From assembly GCA_905216045.1 (NCBI GenBank), contig CAJMSL010000033.1:1-16613 (forward strand): a DNA stretch of 16,613 bases, read 5' to 3'. The stretch comes from an uncultured bacterium (lineage in GTDB: Bacteria > Actinomycetota > Coriobacteriia > Coriobacteriales > Coriobacteriaceae). The notes beneath the pieces are model-generated. The model searched no databases. It had not been told where the DNA came from and worked only from the letters and a program-made list of their open reading frames with translations. Both the position numbers and the translations under genes were made by a program. This document shows, piece by piece, positions 1 through 6,393 of this stretch; the stretch's first letter is position 1, and every line of letters begins with the position of its first letter.

Positions 1-59
1 TCGACTATCTGCCTCTTGAACTCGTCGGTGAAATGCCTCGGGTGCCTGGGGTCCCTCAT
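1..59 (-). CDS. Partial IS3-family transposase OrfA (N-terminus only, runs off the window)
   Basis: On the minus strand an ATG at 59-57 opens a frame reading MRDPRHPRHFTDEFKRQIV before the window ends. The segment FTDEFKRQIV is the usual opening of the helix-turn-helix OrfA of IS3-family elements (compare the (F/Y)xxEFKxxxV start of many family members). A purine-rich GGGAGGG lies a few bases upstream and could be its ribosome binding site. Only 19 codons are visible, so the subgroup cannot be named. The gene begins about 45 bp from the point where the neighbouring IS110 transposase stops, as expected for an IS3 element inserted into IS110. The rest of the element lies to the left, outside the window. 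Confidence 0.7.
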   Translation of the reverse strand, partial: MRDPRHPRHFTDEFKRQIV

Positions 60-90
60 ATACGGCCCTCCCGTCTCTCGCGCCCCTCCC

Positions 91-103
91 GGAACTGTCC
101 ACA
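91..103. repeat. Probable terminal inverted repeat end of the IS3-family element
   Basis: Read on the minus strand this is TGTGGACAGTTCC, immediately after the TGA that ends the IS110 frame. IS3-family ends commonly begin with TG and often contain a GGAC(A/T) core, so this is the likely outer tip of the IS3 element. The opposite end and any target duplication lie outside the window. The exact boundary could therefore be a few bases either way. Confidence 0.5.
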
Positions 104-763
104 TCAGTGTAGCCAATCCATGTCGAGCGCCGCGTCGCGCGCCGCCGCCCACAGGTCCGCCAGCGCTCCGAGCGCGGCGCCCAGCGCGCCCTCGGCGCGC
201 ACGGAGGGGAGCTCCTCCATCAGCCTCGGCCCTCCCATGCCGCGGAACCTCGACCTGAGCCCCTCCGGCGCGGTGGTGAGCAGCGACCTCGCGGTGTTGA
301 TCGCCGAGGTCCGCGCCTTCACCGCCCCGGAGCGCGCCGCGAGCATGCAGCGCACCCCGTCGACCCACCCGTCCTGGCTCTTGGGGGTCCCGAGCCTTGA
401 GCCGGACATCGCCGCGCGGGCGGCCCTCTCCGCGTCCGACTCGTCGCACTTCCCCTGCCCCGGGCGCCTCCTCTGCGTCCTCGCCGGGGAGAGCGCCTCG
501 CGCACGGGCATCCCCAGCGACGCGAGGTGCCTGGTGAGGCCCGCCCCGTAGGACGACGTCCCCTCCATCGCGACGCAGGCCGGCTCCCCGGCCGCCGCGA
601 TCGCCCCGGCGAGCGCCTCGTATCCCGCCGCGTCGGCGGGGAACTGGCGGGACAGGACCTTGCGGCCCCTCCAGTCCAGGACGCACAGCCAGTGCGAGTC
701 GGCGTGGGTGTCGACCCCGCAGAAGACCGGTCCGCGGGCGCCGGGTGTCGATTCGGTTCTCAT
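104..763 (-). pseudogene. IS110-family transposase, truncated after the DEDD domain
   Basis: The start at 763 has a CGGAG ribosome binding site. The 219-residue product begins like an IS110 transposase: GVDTHADSHWLCVLD holds Asp18, AMEGTSSYG holds Glu67, and KCDESDAERAARA holds Asp107 and Asp110. Together these match the RuvC-like DEDD tetrad. Full-length family members are usually about 300-400 residues and carry a C-terminal domain with the catalytic serine. Here the frame ends at residue 219 (WLH-stop), exactly where an IS3-like end begins, so the serine domain is cut off. The product should be inactive on its own. The most likely history is insertion of the IS3 element into an older IS110 copy. 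The missing 3' part may survive beyond the left edge of the window. Confidence 0.85.
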
Positions 764-980
764 GTCTCGCTCCGTTCTTTCCGTGCTCGCCTGGACCGGG
801 CAGACGGCACACTGACGGGGCGCGATAGAATGCGGTTGTTCGGGTCCGCGGTATCGCTCCATGCTCCTATTAGGTCATGCGGCGGTCTCGGCTCGCCGCG
901 GCCCGCGCGGGACATGTCAGGAAACGAGGGCAGCCCCATGGGCGCCAGCGGAATGTGGGGTCACCGCGCGGTCCGCATCT
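764..980 (-). other. 5' noncoding end of the IS110 element (candidate bridge-RNA region)
   Basis: About 200 bp of GC-rich sequence precede the IS110 start codon before composition changes near 980-1000. In IS110-group elements this 5' end encodes the structured bridge RNA that guides recombination. A two-tier stem-loop is visible at 822-857: GCGATA (822-827) pairs with TATCGC (852-857) and GCGG (832-835) pairs with CCGC (846-849). The two tiers are separated by an asymmetric internal loop of 4 and 2 nt. Other short palindromes, such as ACCGCGCGGT near 963-972, are also present. The outer boundary of the element is not defined by any repeat I can see. Assignment as bridge RNA is inference. Confidence 0.35.
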
Positions 981-1253
981 GATGGTGTCGACGTCAATGG
1001 TATACGGGTGCATCATCGACGTCTTCAATACAGAAAATATCAGTGCGGAATGCGCTGGGAAGTTACCCCATGCGGACAGCTGCGGGATCTTTGTTGCGTT
1101 CGTACAAGCAACCCAATATATATCTGAATTTGGATGGGAGGGGCTTGTTGCTGGTAGGGGCGTTGGGCTTCTGTCGACACTTTGGGATGGATTGTGCTTT
1201 GGGTTGGGGCGGCGCTTTGAGATGAGGTCGGAACTTTGGGATGAGGGGTTTAC
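981..1253. other. Gene-free stretch between IS110 remnant and tetR
   Basis: No open frame here has a convincing start, ribosome binding site or recognisable protein. The sequence is less GC-rich than its surroundings (for example ACCCAATATATATCTGAAT around 1110-1128) and its right part is G/T-rich with short direct repeats. No clear terminator for the minus-strand lar-tetR operon is visible. It may be the scar between the original chromosome and the inserted IS110 element. Confidence 0.5.
1179..1243. repeat. Four imperfect direct repeats of (A/G)CTTTGGGATG
   Basis: Copies begin at 1179 (ACTTTGGGATG), 1196 (GCTTTGGGTTG), 1214 (GCTTTGAGATG) and 1233 (ACTTTGGGATG). The spacings are 17, 18 and 19 bp. 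The first and last copies are identical and the two middle ones each differ at two positions. The array ends 10 bp from the tetR stop codon. It could be degenerate tandem duplication, or direct-repeat binding sites. No function can be assigned. Confidence 0.5.
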
Positions 1254-1793
1254 TCAGTTGAAGAGAGGCTTAATGGCTGATAGGTAGTCTTTAGCTACGT
1301 CGGCTTTGGCTGCTTGGAAGTTGTGCCAGGCCCACCATTGGACCATTCCTACGAAGCTTGAGGCTATGTGGTGTAGTAAGAAGCTGCGGTCCATGGTGGC
1401 GGCGGGGCCTGCGGGGTCGACGGGGACGGTTTCGGCTGCGCGCGACATGATGGTCTTGCGGAGGCAGTCGGCGAAGACGCGTGAGCCGGCGCCGGCTACG
1501 AGGGCTCGAACGCCCTGACGGCGTTCCCAGAGGTTGTTGAGGATATGCTCGACTTGCACGAGTGGGTCGTCGAGCGGCGTACCATCGTCGTCGAGGGCGT
1601 GGGTGCAGATGTCGTTCACGAGCTCGGACAGTAGGTCGTCTTTGCTCTTGAAGAGGCCGTAGAACGTGGCCCGACCAACATGGGCACGAGCGATGATGTC
1701 GCCGACGGTAATCTTGCCGTAATCCTCTTCGCGTAGCAGCTCGGAGAACGCTGCAACGATGGCAGCGCGGCTTTTTTCTTTGCGGGCATCCAT
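1254..1793 (-). CDS. TetR/AcrR-family transcriptional regulator
   Basis: The 179-residue protein has the TetR N-terminal helix-turn-helix at about residues 10-52: SRAAIVAAFSELL, then ITVGDIIARAHVGRATFYGLFKSKDDLL, where GRATFYxxFxSKxxLL is the family hallmark. The remainder is an all-helical ligand/dimer domain ending in FVGMVQWWAWHNF. This resembles the C-terminal domain of TetR regulators in which a Trp-rich helix precedes the final helix. The ATG lies 2 bp after the larC stop and has no good ribosome binding site of its own, so translation is probably coupled to larC. Position in the operon suggests a regulator of, or co-regulated with, the larBC genes. Its ligand and operator are unknown. 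The gene occupies the place where the C-terminal LarC2 part of larC would normally be. Confidence 0.9.
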   Translation of the reverse strand: MDARKEKSRAAIVAAFSELLREEDYGKITVGDIIARAHVGRATFYGLFKSKDDLLSELVNDICTHALDDDGTPLDDPLVQVEHILNNLWERRQGVRALVAGAGSRVFADCLRKTIMSRAAETVPVDPAGPAATMDRSFLLHHIASSFVGMVQWWAWHNFQAAKADVAKDYLSAIKPLFN

Positions 1794-1795
1794 GG

Positions 1796-2707
1796 CTATG
1801 CATCCACGTCAACGAGTAGACAACGGAGCGTGCCGGAGCAACCCTCGTAGGGGCGCTTGCCGGCGCCGTAGCCGACGGCCTCGATGTGGTAGCGTGCCGG
1901 CAGGTGCTCGGACGTGCGCAGCGCGGTGACGATGGCGGCGCCCGTGGGCGTCACGAGCTCGCCAGCGACCGGTGCGGGCGTGAGGGCGATATTGCCCGCC
2001 TGGCACAGGTTGACGACAGCGGGGACGGGAATGGGCATAAGGCCGTGGGCGCAGCGAATGGTTCCGTGGCCTTCGGAGAGCGACTCGACCACGATGTCCT
2101 CAATACCTAGGTCATCGAGGCAGATGGCGACAGAGCAGACGTCGACGATGGAATCGACGGCGCCTACCTCGTGGAACATGACGGTCTCGGGCGTTTTGCC
2201 GTGGGCCTTTGCCTCGGCGGCGGCGAGCGCGGTAAAGATGGCGAGCGCACGACGCTTGGTGCCATCGCTTAGCTGCGAGCCGTCGATGATAGCGGTGACG
2301 TCCGCCAAAGAACGGTGGTGATGGTGGTGGGCGTGATGGTGACCCTCGTGGCCATGGCCGTGGGTCTCATGATCATGCTCATGGCAGTGCTCATGCTCGT
2401 CATGGTCATGATGGTGGTGCTCGTGCTCATCCTCGTCGTCATCAGCTGTTTCGTTGCCGTAGAGCCATGCCATGTCGTGGTCGTGGTTCTCGAGCTCTTC
2501 TGCCAGCTGAACGTCGAAATCGCAGGCGTCGATGCCATGCTTGTTTACGCGCGTGACGGCGATCGTAAAGCCGTCGACCGGCAGTGTGGCGAGCTGTTCG
2601 CGCAGGTGCTCCTCGCTGGCGCCCAGGTCGAGCAGGGCCGCGACGGTCATATCGCCGCTGATGCCCGAGGTGCCGTCGATGATAAGCGTGTGCTGATGAT
2701 TGGACAT
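1796..2707 (-). CDS. larC: LarC, nickel-pincer cofactor biosynthesis protein, LarC1 portion only
   Basis: LarC inserts nickel into the pyridinium-dithiocarboxylate ligand to give the nickel-pincer nucleotide used by lactate racemase LarA. The start at 2707 is chosen for its AAGGAG 8 bp upstream and because the family motif follows at once (LIIDGTSGISGDM, residues 8-20). Residues 95-131 contain 22 histidines mixed with Asp and Glu, a likely nickel store or binding tail within the chain. Later family motifs are FHEVGAVDSIVDVCS and PVPAVVNLCQ. The protein stops at 303 residues just after GYGAGKRPYEGCSGTLRCLL, where full LarC (about 400-420 residues) continues into LarC2, the CTP-binding domain. 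No LarC2 sequence follows in any frame because tetR starts there. In Lactiplantibacillus plantarum the two halves are joined by a ribosomal frameshift; no such continuation is visible here. larB lies 10 bp upstream in the same operon. Confidence 0.9.
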   Translation of the reverse strand: MSNHQHTLIIDGTSGISGDMTVAALLDLGASEEHLREQLATLPVDGFTIAVTRVNKHGIDACDFDVQLAEELENHDHDMAWLYGNETADDDEDEHEHHHHDHDEHEHCHEHDHETHGHGHEGHHHAHHHHHRSLADVTAIIDGSQLSDGTKRRALAIFTALAAAEAKAHGKTPETVMFHEVGAVDSIVDVCSVAICLDDLGIEDIVVESLSEGHGTIRCAHGLMPIPVPAVVNLCQAGNIALTPAPVAGELVTPTGAAIVTALRTSEHLPARYHIEAVGYGAGKRPYEGCSGTLRCLLVDVDA

Positions 2708-2717
2708 GGAATGCTCC

Positions 2718-3500
2718 TTAGCGGGCGCGGGGTGTGCCGGCGCGCAGATGATTGATAAGACTTGCCTGGTAAGCGGCGCCAAAGCCGTTGTCGATATTGA
2801 CGACCGATACGCCGCTGGCACAGGAGTTGAGCATGGCGAGCAGTGCGGCTACGCCACCAAAACTTGCGCCGTAGCCCACGCTGGTGGGAACGGCGATGAC
2901 CGGACAGCTCACCAGGCCGCCGATAACGCTCGCCAACGCGCCCTCCATGCCGGCGATGGCGATGACCACCTGTGCCTGGGCAAGTTCCTCGGCATGCGCG
3001 AGTAGGCGGTGCAGGCCGGCGACGCCTACGTCGTAGAGGCGGTCGACCTCGTTGCCATAGAACTCGGCCGTCAACGCGGCTTCCTCGGCGACGGGCAGGT
3101 CGCTCGTGCCGGCGCAGGCGACGACGATGCGTCCGTTGCCGGTAGGGGAGGGCTTGCCGCCCACGAGGGCGAGCTGCGCGTCCGGGACATATCCCAGGTC
3201 GATGCCGTTGCCGAGGAGCTCCGAGGTGCGGGCTGCCTTTTCGGCATCCAGGCGCGTGACCAGGATGCGCTCCTGGCCGGCATCGCGCAGCGCTTCGATA
3301 ATGGCGGCAATTTGCTCGGCGGTTTTACCGGCACCGTAGACAACCTCGCCGGCTCCCTGGCGCACTCCGCGCGAAAGATCGAGCTGCGCAAAGCCTAAAT
3401 CGGCGGTCGGAGCCGTCTGGATGCGTGTGAGGGCGTCGGCAGGGGTGACTGATCCGCCGGCAACATCGCTCAGTAGCTGCTCTAGATCTCGCTTATCCAT
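2718..3500 (-). CDS. larB: LarB, pyridinium-3,5-biscarboxylic acid mononucleotide synthase
   Basis: LarB carboxylates and hydrolyses nicotinic acid adenine dinucleotide to make the precursor of the nickel-pincer cofactor. The 260-residue product has the family N-terminal motif GEVVYGAGKTAEQI (51-64) and a C-terminal PurE-like (AIR carboxylase) domain. That domain includes VACAGTSDLPVAEEA (127-141), GVAGLHRLL (159-167), IAGMEGALASVIGGL (182-196), and VPTSVGYGASFGGVAALLAMLNSCA (204-228) ending in NIDNGFGAA. The start at 3500 is preferred: it has AAGGGAA upstream and begins MDKRDLEQLL like other family members. An in-frame ATG at 3533 would add 11 residues. larC follows 10 bp downstream. No larA or larE is present in the window, so the recipient enzyme must be encoded elsewhere. 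Confidence 0.95.
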   Translation of the reverse strand: MDKRDLEQLLSDVAGGSVTPADALTRIQTAPTADLGFAQLDLSRGVRQGAGEVVYGAGKTAEQIAAIIEALRDAGQERILVTRLDAEKAARTSELLGNGIDLGYVPDAQLALVGGKPSPTGNGRIVVACAGTSDLPVAEEAALTAEFYGNEVDRLYDVGVAGLHRLLAHAEELAQAQVVIAIAGMEGALASVIGGLVSCPVIAVPTSVGYGASFGGVAALLAMLNSCASGVSVVNIDNGFGAAYQASLINHLRAGTPRAR

Positions 3501-3545
3501 ATATGTTCCCTTCGACGGCGCAAAGTCTAGCACTCAAAGGGTGTT

Positions 3546-3577
3546 TTTCCGAACACTAAGACAAAATTGTTCGGAAA
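3546..3577. promoter_or_regulatory. Perfect 10-bp inverted repeat upstream of larB (candidate operator)
   Basis: TTTCCGAACA (3546-3555) and TGTTCGGAAA (3568-3577) are perfect inverted copies, 22 bp centre to centre or about two helical turns. They lie in the 114-bp gap between serB and larB. On the minus strand a -10-like TATAGT immediately precedes the repeat, so a protein bound there would cover the transcription start of larBC-tetR. No U-tract follows on either strand, which argues against a terminator. The adjacent TetR regulator is the obvious candidate to bind it, but that is inference. Confidence 0.55.
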
Positions 3578-3614
3578 CTATAGGACAGACTGATTCAATT
3601 GTTAGACAGATCGG

Positions 3615-4250
3615 CTAGTCGCGCAGGATGATGTCCATGGCGAGCATCAGGTTGCGCTCGTCGATGGCAAACGGGGCGGCCTCGCGCGTCTTGGGCTTGG
3701 CACAAAACGCGATGCCCGTGCCCGCGGCCTGAATCATAGGGATATCGTTTGCCCCGTCGCCGATCGCGACGGTGTGGGCCATATCGACACCGCACTCGAC
3801 TGCCCAATCCAGCAGCTGGATGAGCTTGGACTCCTTGGTCACAATGTCTGCCGCCAACTTACCGGTGAGCTTGCCGTCCACGACCTCCAGGCGGTTAGCC
3901 AGGCAAAAATCGATGCCCGCGGCGGCCACGATCTTGTCGGCCACCTCATGGAAGCCACCGCTTACCACGCCAACCTTCCAGCCCTTGCTGTGTGCCGAGC
4001 GCACAAGCTCCAGCGCGCCGGGGGTAAACGTCACGCGCTCAAAGGTGCGCTCGAACACACTCTCGTCCAAGCCGGCAAGCAACCCCACGCGCTCTTCAAG
4101 TGCCTGCTTAAAGTCCAGCTCGCCGCGCATAGCGCGCTCGGTGATCTGCGCCACCTGCTCGCCCACGCCGGCTTCCTCGCCCAACAGGTCGATGACCTCC
4201 TGGTTGATGAGCGTGGAGTCGATATCCATAACGATGAGGCGTGCAGTCAT
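3615..4250 (-). CDS. serB: Phosphoserine phosphatase SerB (HAD superfamily)
   Basis: SerB hydrolyses O-phospho-L-serine to serine, the last step of serine biosynthesis. The 211-residue protein shows the HAD motifs in order: MDIDSTLI with nucleophile Asp9 and acid/base Asp11, VVSGGF with Ser97, Lys142 in TKESKL, and GDGANDIPMI with Asp165 and Asp169. The FTPGALELV segment and AFCAKPKTREAA are typical of SerB. The start at 4250 has GGAAAGG upstream. The upstream ATG at 4295 would add 15 residues unlike the family and is not used here. The length fits short SerB proteins without an N-terminal ACT domain. No other serine pathway genes are adjacent. It is transcribed toward larB, with 114 bp between, and divergently from aspS. 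Confidence 0.92.
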   Translation of the reverse strand: MTARLIVMDIDSTLINQEVIDLLGEEAGVGEQVAQITERAMRGELDFKQALEERVGLLAGLDESVFERTFERVTFTPGALELVRSAHSKGWKVGVVSGGFHEVADKIVAAAGIDFCLANRLEVVDGKLTGKLAADIVTKESKLIQLLDWAVECGVDMAHTVAIGDGANDIPMIQAAGTGIAFCAKPKTREAAPFAIDERNLMLAMDIILRD

Positions 4251-4395
4251 GGCGGGCCTTTCCGAGTGCAGTTGTATTGGGGCACATTGTCGCACGTGGC
4301 GCGCGTTGGCGACGGCCGCGGTGCGTCAATTGTTTCGTCTCCGTCAAGTCTTTGGGCAGGAGCCACTTTTCCGCGGCACATCGACACAGGTGCGA

Positions 4396-4401
4396 TAAGA
4401 T
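4396..4401 (+). promoter_or_regulatory. Candidate -10 element for aspS
   Basis: TAAGAT lies about 105 bp upstream of the aspS start in the serB-aspS divergent region (4251-4506). I see no convincing -35 hexamer 16-18 bp upstream, so this is only a candidate. A long leader downstream of it would contain the two hairpins at 4418-4434 and 4444-4485. Nothing else recognisable lies in this 256-bp interval. Confidence 0.3.
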
Positions 4402-4443
4402 AGAACGCCATGTCTGGCTGCGCGGTTTACGCAGGCTGGGCAA

Positions 4444-4485
4444 ATCTGTACGACGCCGCCCGGAACGACACGGGGCGGCACAGAT
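4444..4485 (+). promoter_or_regulatory. Leader hairpin just upstream of the aspS ribosome binding site
   Basis: ATCTGT (4444-4449) pairs with ACAGAT (4480-4485) and GCCGCCC (4455-4461) pairs with GGGCGGC (4473-4479). A 5-nt bulge lies on the left strand and the loop is 11 nt. A smaller hairpin, CTGCG/CGCAG (4418-4434), precedes it. The larger hairpin ends 5 nt before the strong ribosome binding site AAGGAGG (4491-4497). There is no U-tract and no T-box specifier consensus. It may tune aspS translation or transcript stability. Confidence 0.5.
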
Positions 4486-4506
4486 CCATAAAGGAGGATC
4501 ACTGGT

Positions 4507-6294
4507 ATGAGCCAGACCCGTCCCATCGACGAGCATTCCATGCACACCCGTACCTGCGGCGAGCTTCGCCGCGAGAACGTGGGCGAAGAGGTCACCCTCA
4601 CCGGTTGGGTGAGCCGTCGCCGTGACCACGGCGGCCTTATCTTCTGCGACCTTCGCGACCGCGAGGGCATCACGCAGCTCACCTTCGACCCCGAGCACTC
4701 CGACGGCGACGCCTTTAAGATCGCCGAGACTATGCGTCCCGAGTGGCCCATCAAGATCCACGGCGTCGTGCGCTCCCGTGGCGAGGAGACCACCAACGCC
4801 AAGCTCGCGACCGGCGAGATCGAGGTCCTGACCGACCACGCCGAGGTGCTCAACACGTCTGTCACCCCGCCTTTCCAGATCGAGGACGGCATCGAGACCA
4901 GCGAGGACACCCGTCTGCGCTATCGCTATCTGGACCTCCGCCGTCCCGAGATGATGGCCAACCTCAAGCTGCGCTCCGACTTCACCTTTGCCATTCGCGA
5001 GGCGCTGCACAACCGTGAGTTCATGGAGGTCGAGACGCCCTCCCTGTTCAAGTCCACGCCCGAGGGCGCCCGCGACTTCATCGTCCCCAGCCGTATTCAG
5101 CCGGGCAACTTCTACGCTCTACCGCAGTCCCCGCAGCTCCTGAAGCAGCTGCTCATGGTCGGTGGCGTCGAGCGCTACTATCAGGTTGCCAAGTGCTTCC
5201 GCGACGAGGACCTGCGTGCCGACCGCCAGCCCGAGTTCACCCAGGTCGATATCGAGATGTCCTTCGTGGACCAGAACGACGTCATGAGCGCGCTCGAGGA
5301 GGTCCTGGCCGACGCCTTCGGCCGCATGGGCGTCGAGATGCCCACGCCGCTGCGTCGTATGGACTACTGGGAGGCCATGGACACCTATGGCTCCGACAAG
5401 CCCGATACCCGCTATGGCATGCACCTGGTCGACCTGACCGACATCTTTGCCAACTCCAAGTTCAAGGTCTTTGCGACCGCCGCAAACGAGGAGGGCTCTG
5501 TCGTCAAGGCCATCAACGCCAAGGGTGCCGGTGCCTGGGCACGTGCCAAGATCGATAAGCTTGCCGGCGTGGCCTCCACGTTTGGCGCCAAGGGTCTGGC
5601 TTGGATCGCCTTCCGCGAGGACGGCTCTATCAACAGCCCCATCGTCAAGTTCTTCTCGGACGAGGAGATGGCGGCTCTGCGCGAGCGCATGGACGTCGAG
5701 CCCGGCGACCTTGTGATGTTCGCCGCCGGCCCGCGCCTGCTCTCTGACGAGATCCTGGGCGGCATGCGTTCCCACATGGCCAATGCGCTCGAGATCAAGC
5801 GCGAGGGCCACGACTTCCTGTGGGTCGTCAACTTCCCGCTGTTCCACTGGGATGAGGACCGCAAGGCTTACGCTGCCGAGCACCAGCCCTTTACCCTGCC
5901 GACCGAGACCGACATCGCCAAGATTGAGGCCGATCCGCTGGCAGCCGGTTCGTGCACCTACGACTTTGTCATGGACGGCTTTGAGGCCGGCGGCGGTGGT
6001 ATGCGTATCCACAACGCCGAGATGCAGATGTCCATGCTCAAGCTCCTGGGCTTTACCGAGGAGCGCGCCGAGTCGCAGTTTGGCTTCCTCATGGAGGCTC
6101 TCAAGTTTGGTGCGCCCCCGATGGGCGGTTTCGCTCTGGGCCTGGACCGCGTGTGCATGCTGCTCACCGGCTCCGACTCCATCCGCGACGTCATGGCGTT
6201 CCCCAAGACGGCCAGCGGCTCCGACCTTATGTCGGGTGCTCCGAGTGCCGTTAGTGGCGCCCAGCTCAAGGACGTCAGCCTGCGCCTGATGTAG
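4507..6294 (+). CDS. aspS: Aspartyl-tRNA synthetase, probably non-discriminating (Asp/Asn)
   Basis: A class II aminoacyl-tRNA synthetase of bacterial type, 595 residues. It has an N-terminal OB-fold anticodon domain (TGWVSRRRDHGGLIFCDLRDREG, about 32-54), motif 1 region MEVETPSLFKSTPEGARDFIVPSR, motif 2 FRDEDLRADRQPEFTQVDIE (from 231), the bacterial GAD insertion, and motif 3 GLDRVCMLLTGSDSIRDVMAFPK (from 545). The start at 4507 has AAGGAGG nine bases upstream. It adds 11 residues relative to the E. coli enzyme, which aligns with Met12. The residue aligned with E. coli Leu30 is His41. Histidine there is the known mark of non-discriminating AspRS, which also charges tRNA-Asn for amidation by GatCAB. 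Transcription ends at a strong terminator 26 bp downstream. Confidence 0.97.
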   Translation: MSQTRPIDEHSMHTRTCGELRRENVGEEVTLTGWVSRRRDHGGLIFCDLRDREGITQLTFDPEHSDGDAFKIAETMRPEWPIKIHGVVRSRGEETTNAKLATGEIEVLTDHAEVLNTSVTPPFQIEDGIETSEDTRLRYRYLDLRRPEMMANLKLRSDFTFAIREALHNREFMEVETPSLFKSTPEGARDFIVPSRIQPGNFYALPQSPQLLKQLLMVGGVERYYQVAKCFRDEDLRADRQPEFTQVDIEMSFVDQNDVMSALEEVLADAFGRMGVEMPTPLRRMDYWEAMDTYGSDKPDTRYGMHLVDLTDIFANSKFKVFATAANEEGSVVKAINAKGAGAWARAKIDKLAGVASTFGAKGLAWIAFREDGSINSPIVKFFSDEEMAALRERMDVEPGDLVMFAAGPRLLSDEILGGMRSHMANALEIKREGHDFLWVVNFPLFHWDEDRKAYAAEHQPFTLPTETDIAKIEADPLAAGSCTYDFVMDGFEAGGGGMRIHNAEMQMSMLKLLGFTEERAESQFGFLMEALKFGAPPMGGFALGLDRVCMLLTGSDSIRDVMAFPKTASGSDLMSGAPSAVSGAQLKDVSLRLM

Positions 6295-6319
6295 GCAAGC
6301 GGCTACATATTGCCCGTTG

Positions 6320-6352
6320 CGAGGGAAGGACGCGTGCCTTCCCTCGTTTTTT
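6320..6352 (+). terminator. Rho-independent terminator of aspS
   Basis: A perfect 10-bp stem, CGAGGGAAGG (6320-6329) with CCTTCCCTCG (6337-6346), has a 7-nt loop and is followed by six T residues. It lies 26 bp after the aspS stop. Confidence 0.92.
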
Positions 6353-6393
6353 ATGCGCCGAGGTTGTGAGGACATGGGGTGACCGGACGTCGA

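Noticed and set aside
33..551. Plus-strand frame across the IS110 region
   Set aside because: Ser/Pro/Arg-rich shadow of the IS110 transposase, which has the conserved DEDD residues on the minus strand.
877..1287. Plus-strand 136-codon frame through the IS110 flank
   Set aside because: No ribosome binding site or family features, and it overlaps the end of tetR on the other strand.
2315..2755. Plus-strand frame with a Met/Val/Leu-rich start resembling a membrane protein
   Set aside because: It is the antisense of the His/Asp-rich codons of larC (CAT/CAC read backwards as ATG/GTG). No ribosome binding site or family match.
2708..2821. Upstream in-frame start for larC at 2821
   Set aside because: It overlaps the end of larB and adds residues unlike LarC; 2707 has a good ribosome binding site.
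3546..3577. Terminator between serB and larB
   Set aside because: The inverted repeat has a 12-nt loop and no T run on either strand, so an operator is the better reading.
4411..4500. T-box riboswitch upstream of aspS
   Set aside because: No T-box consensus (TGGNACCGCG) or specifier-loop layout; only simple hairpins are present.
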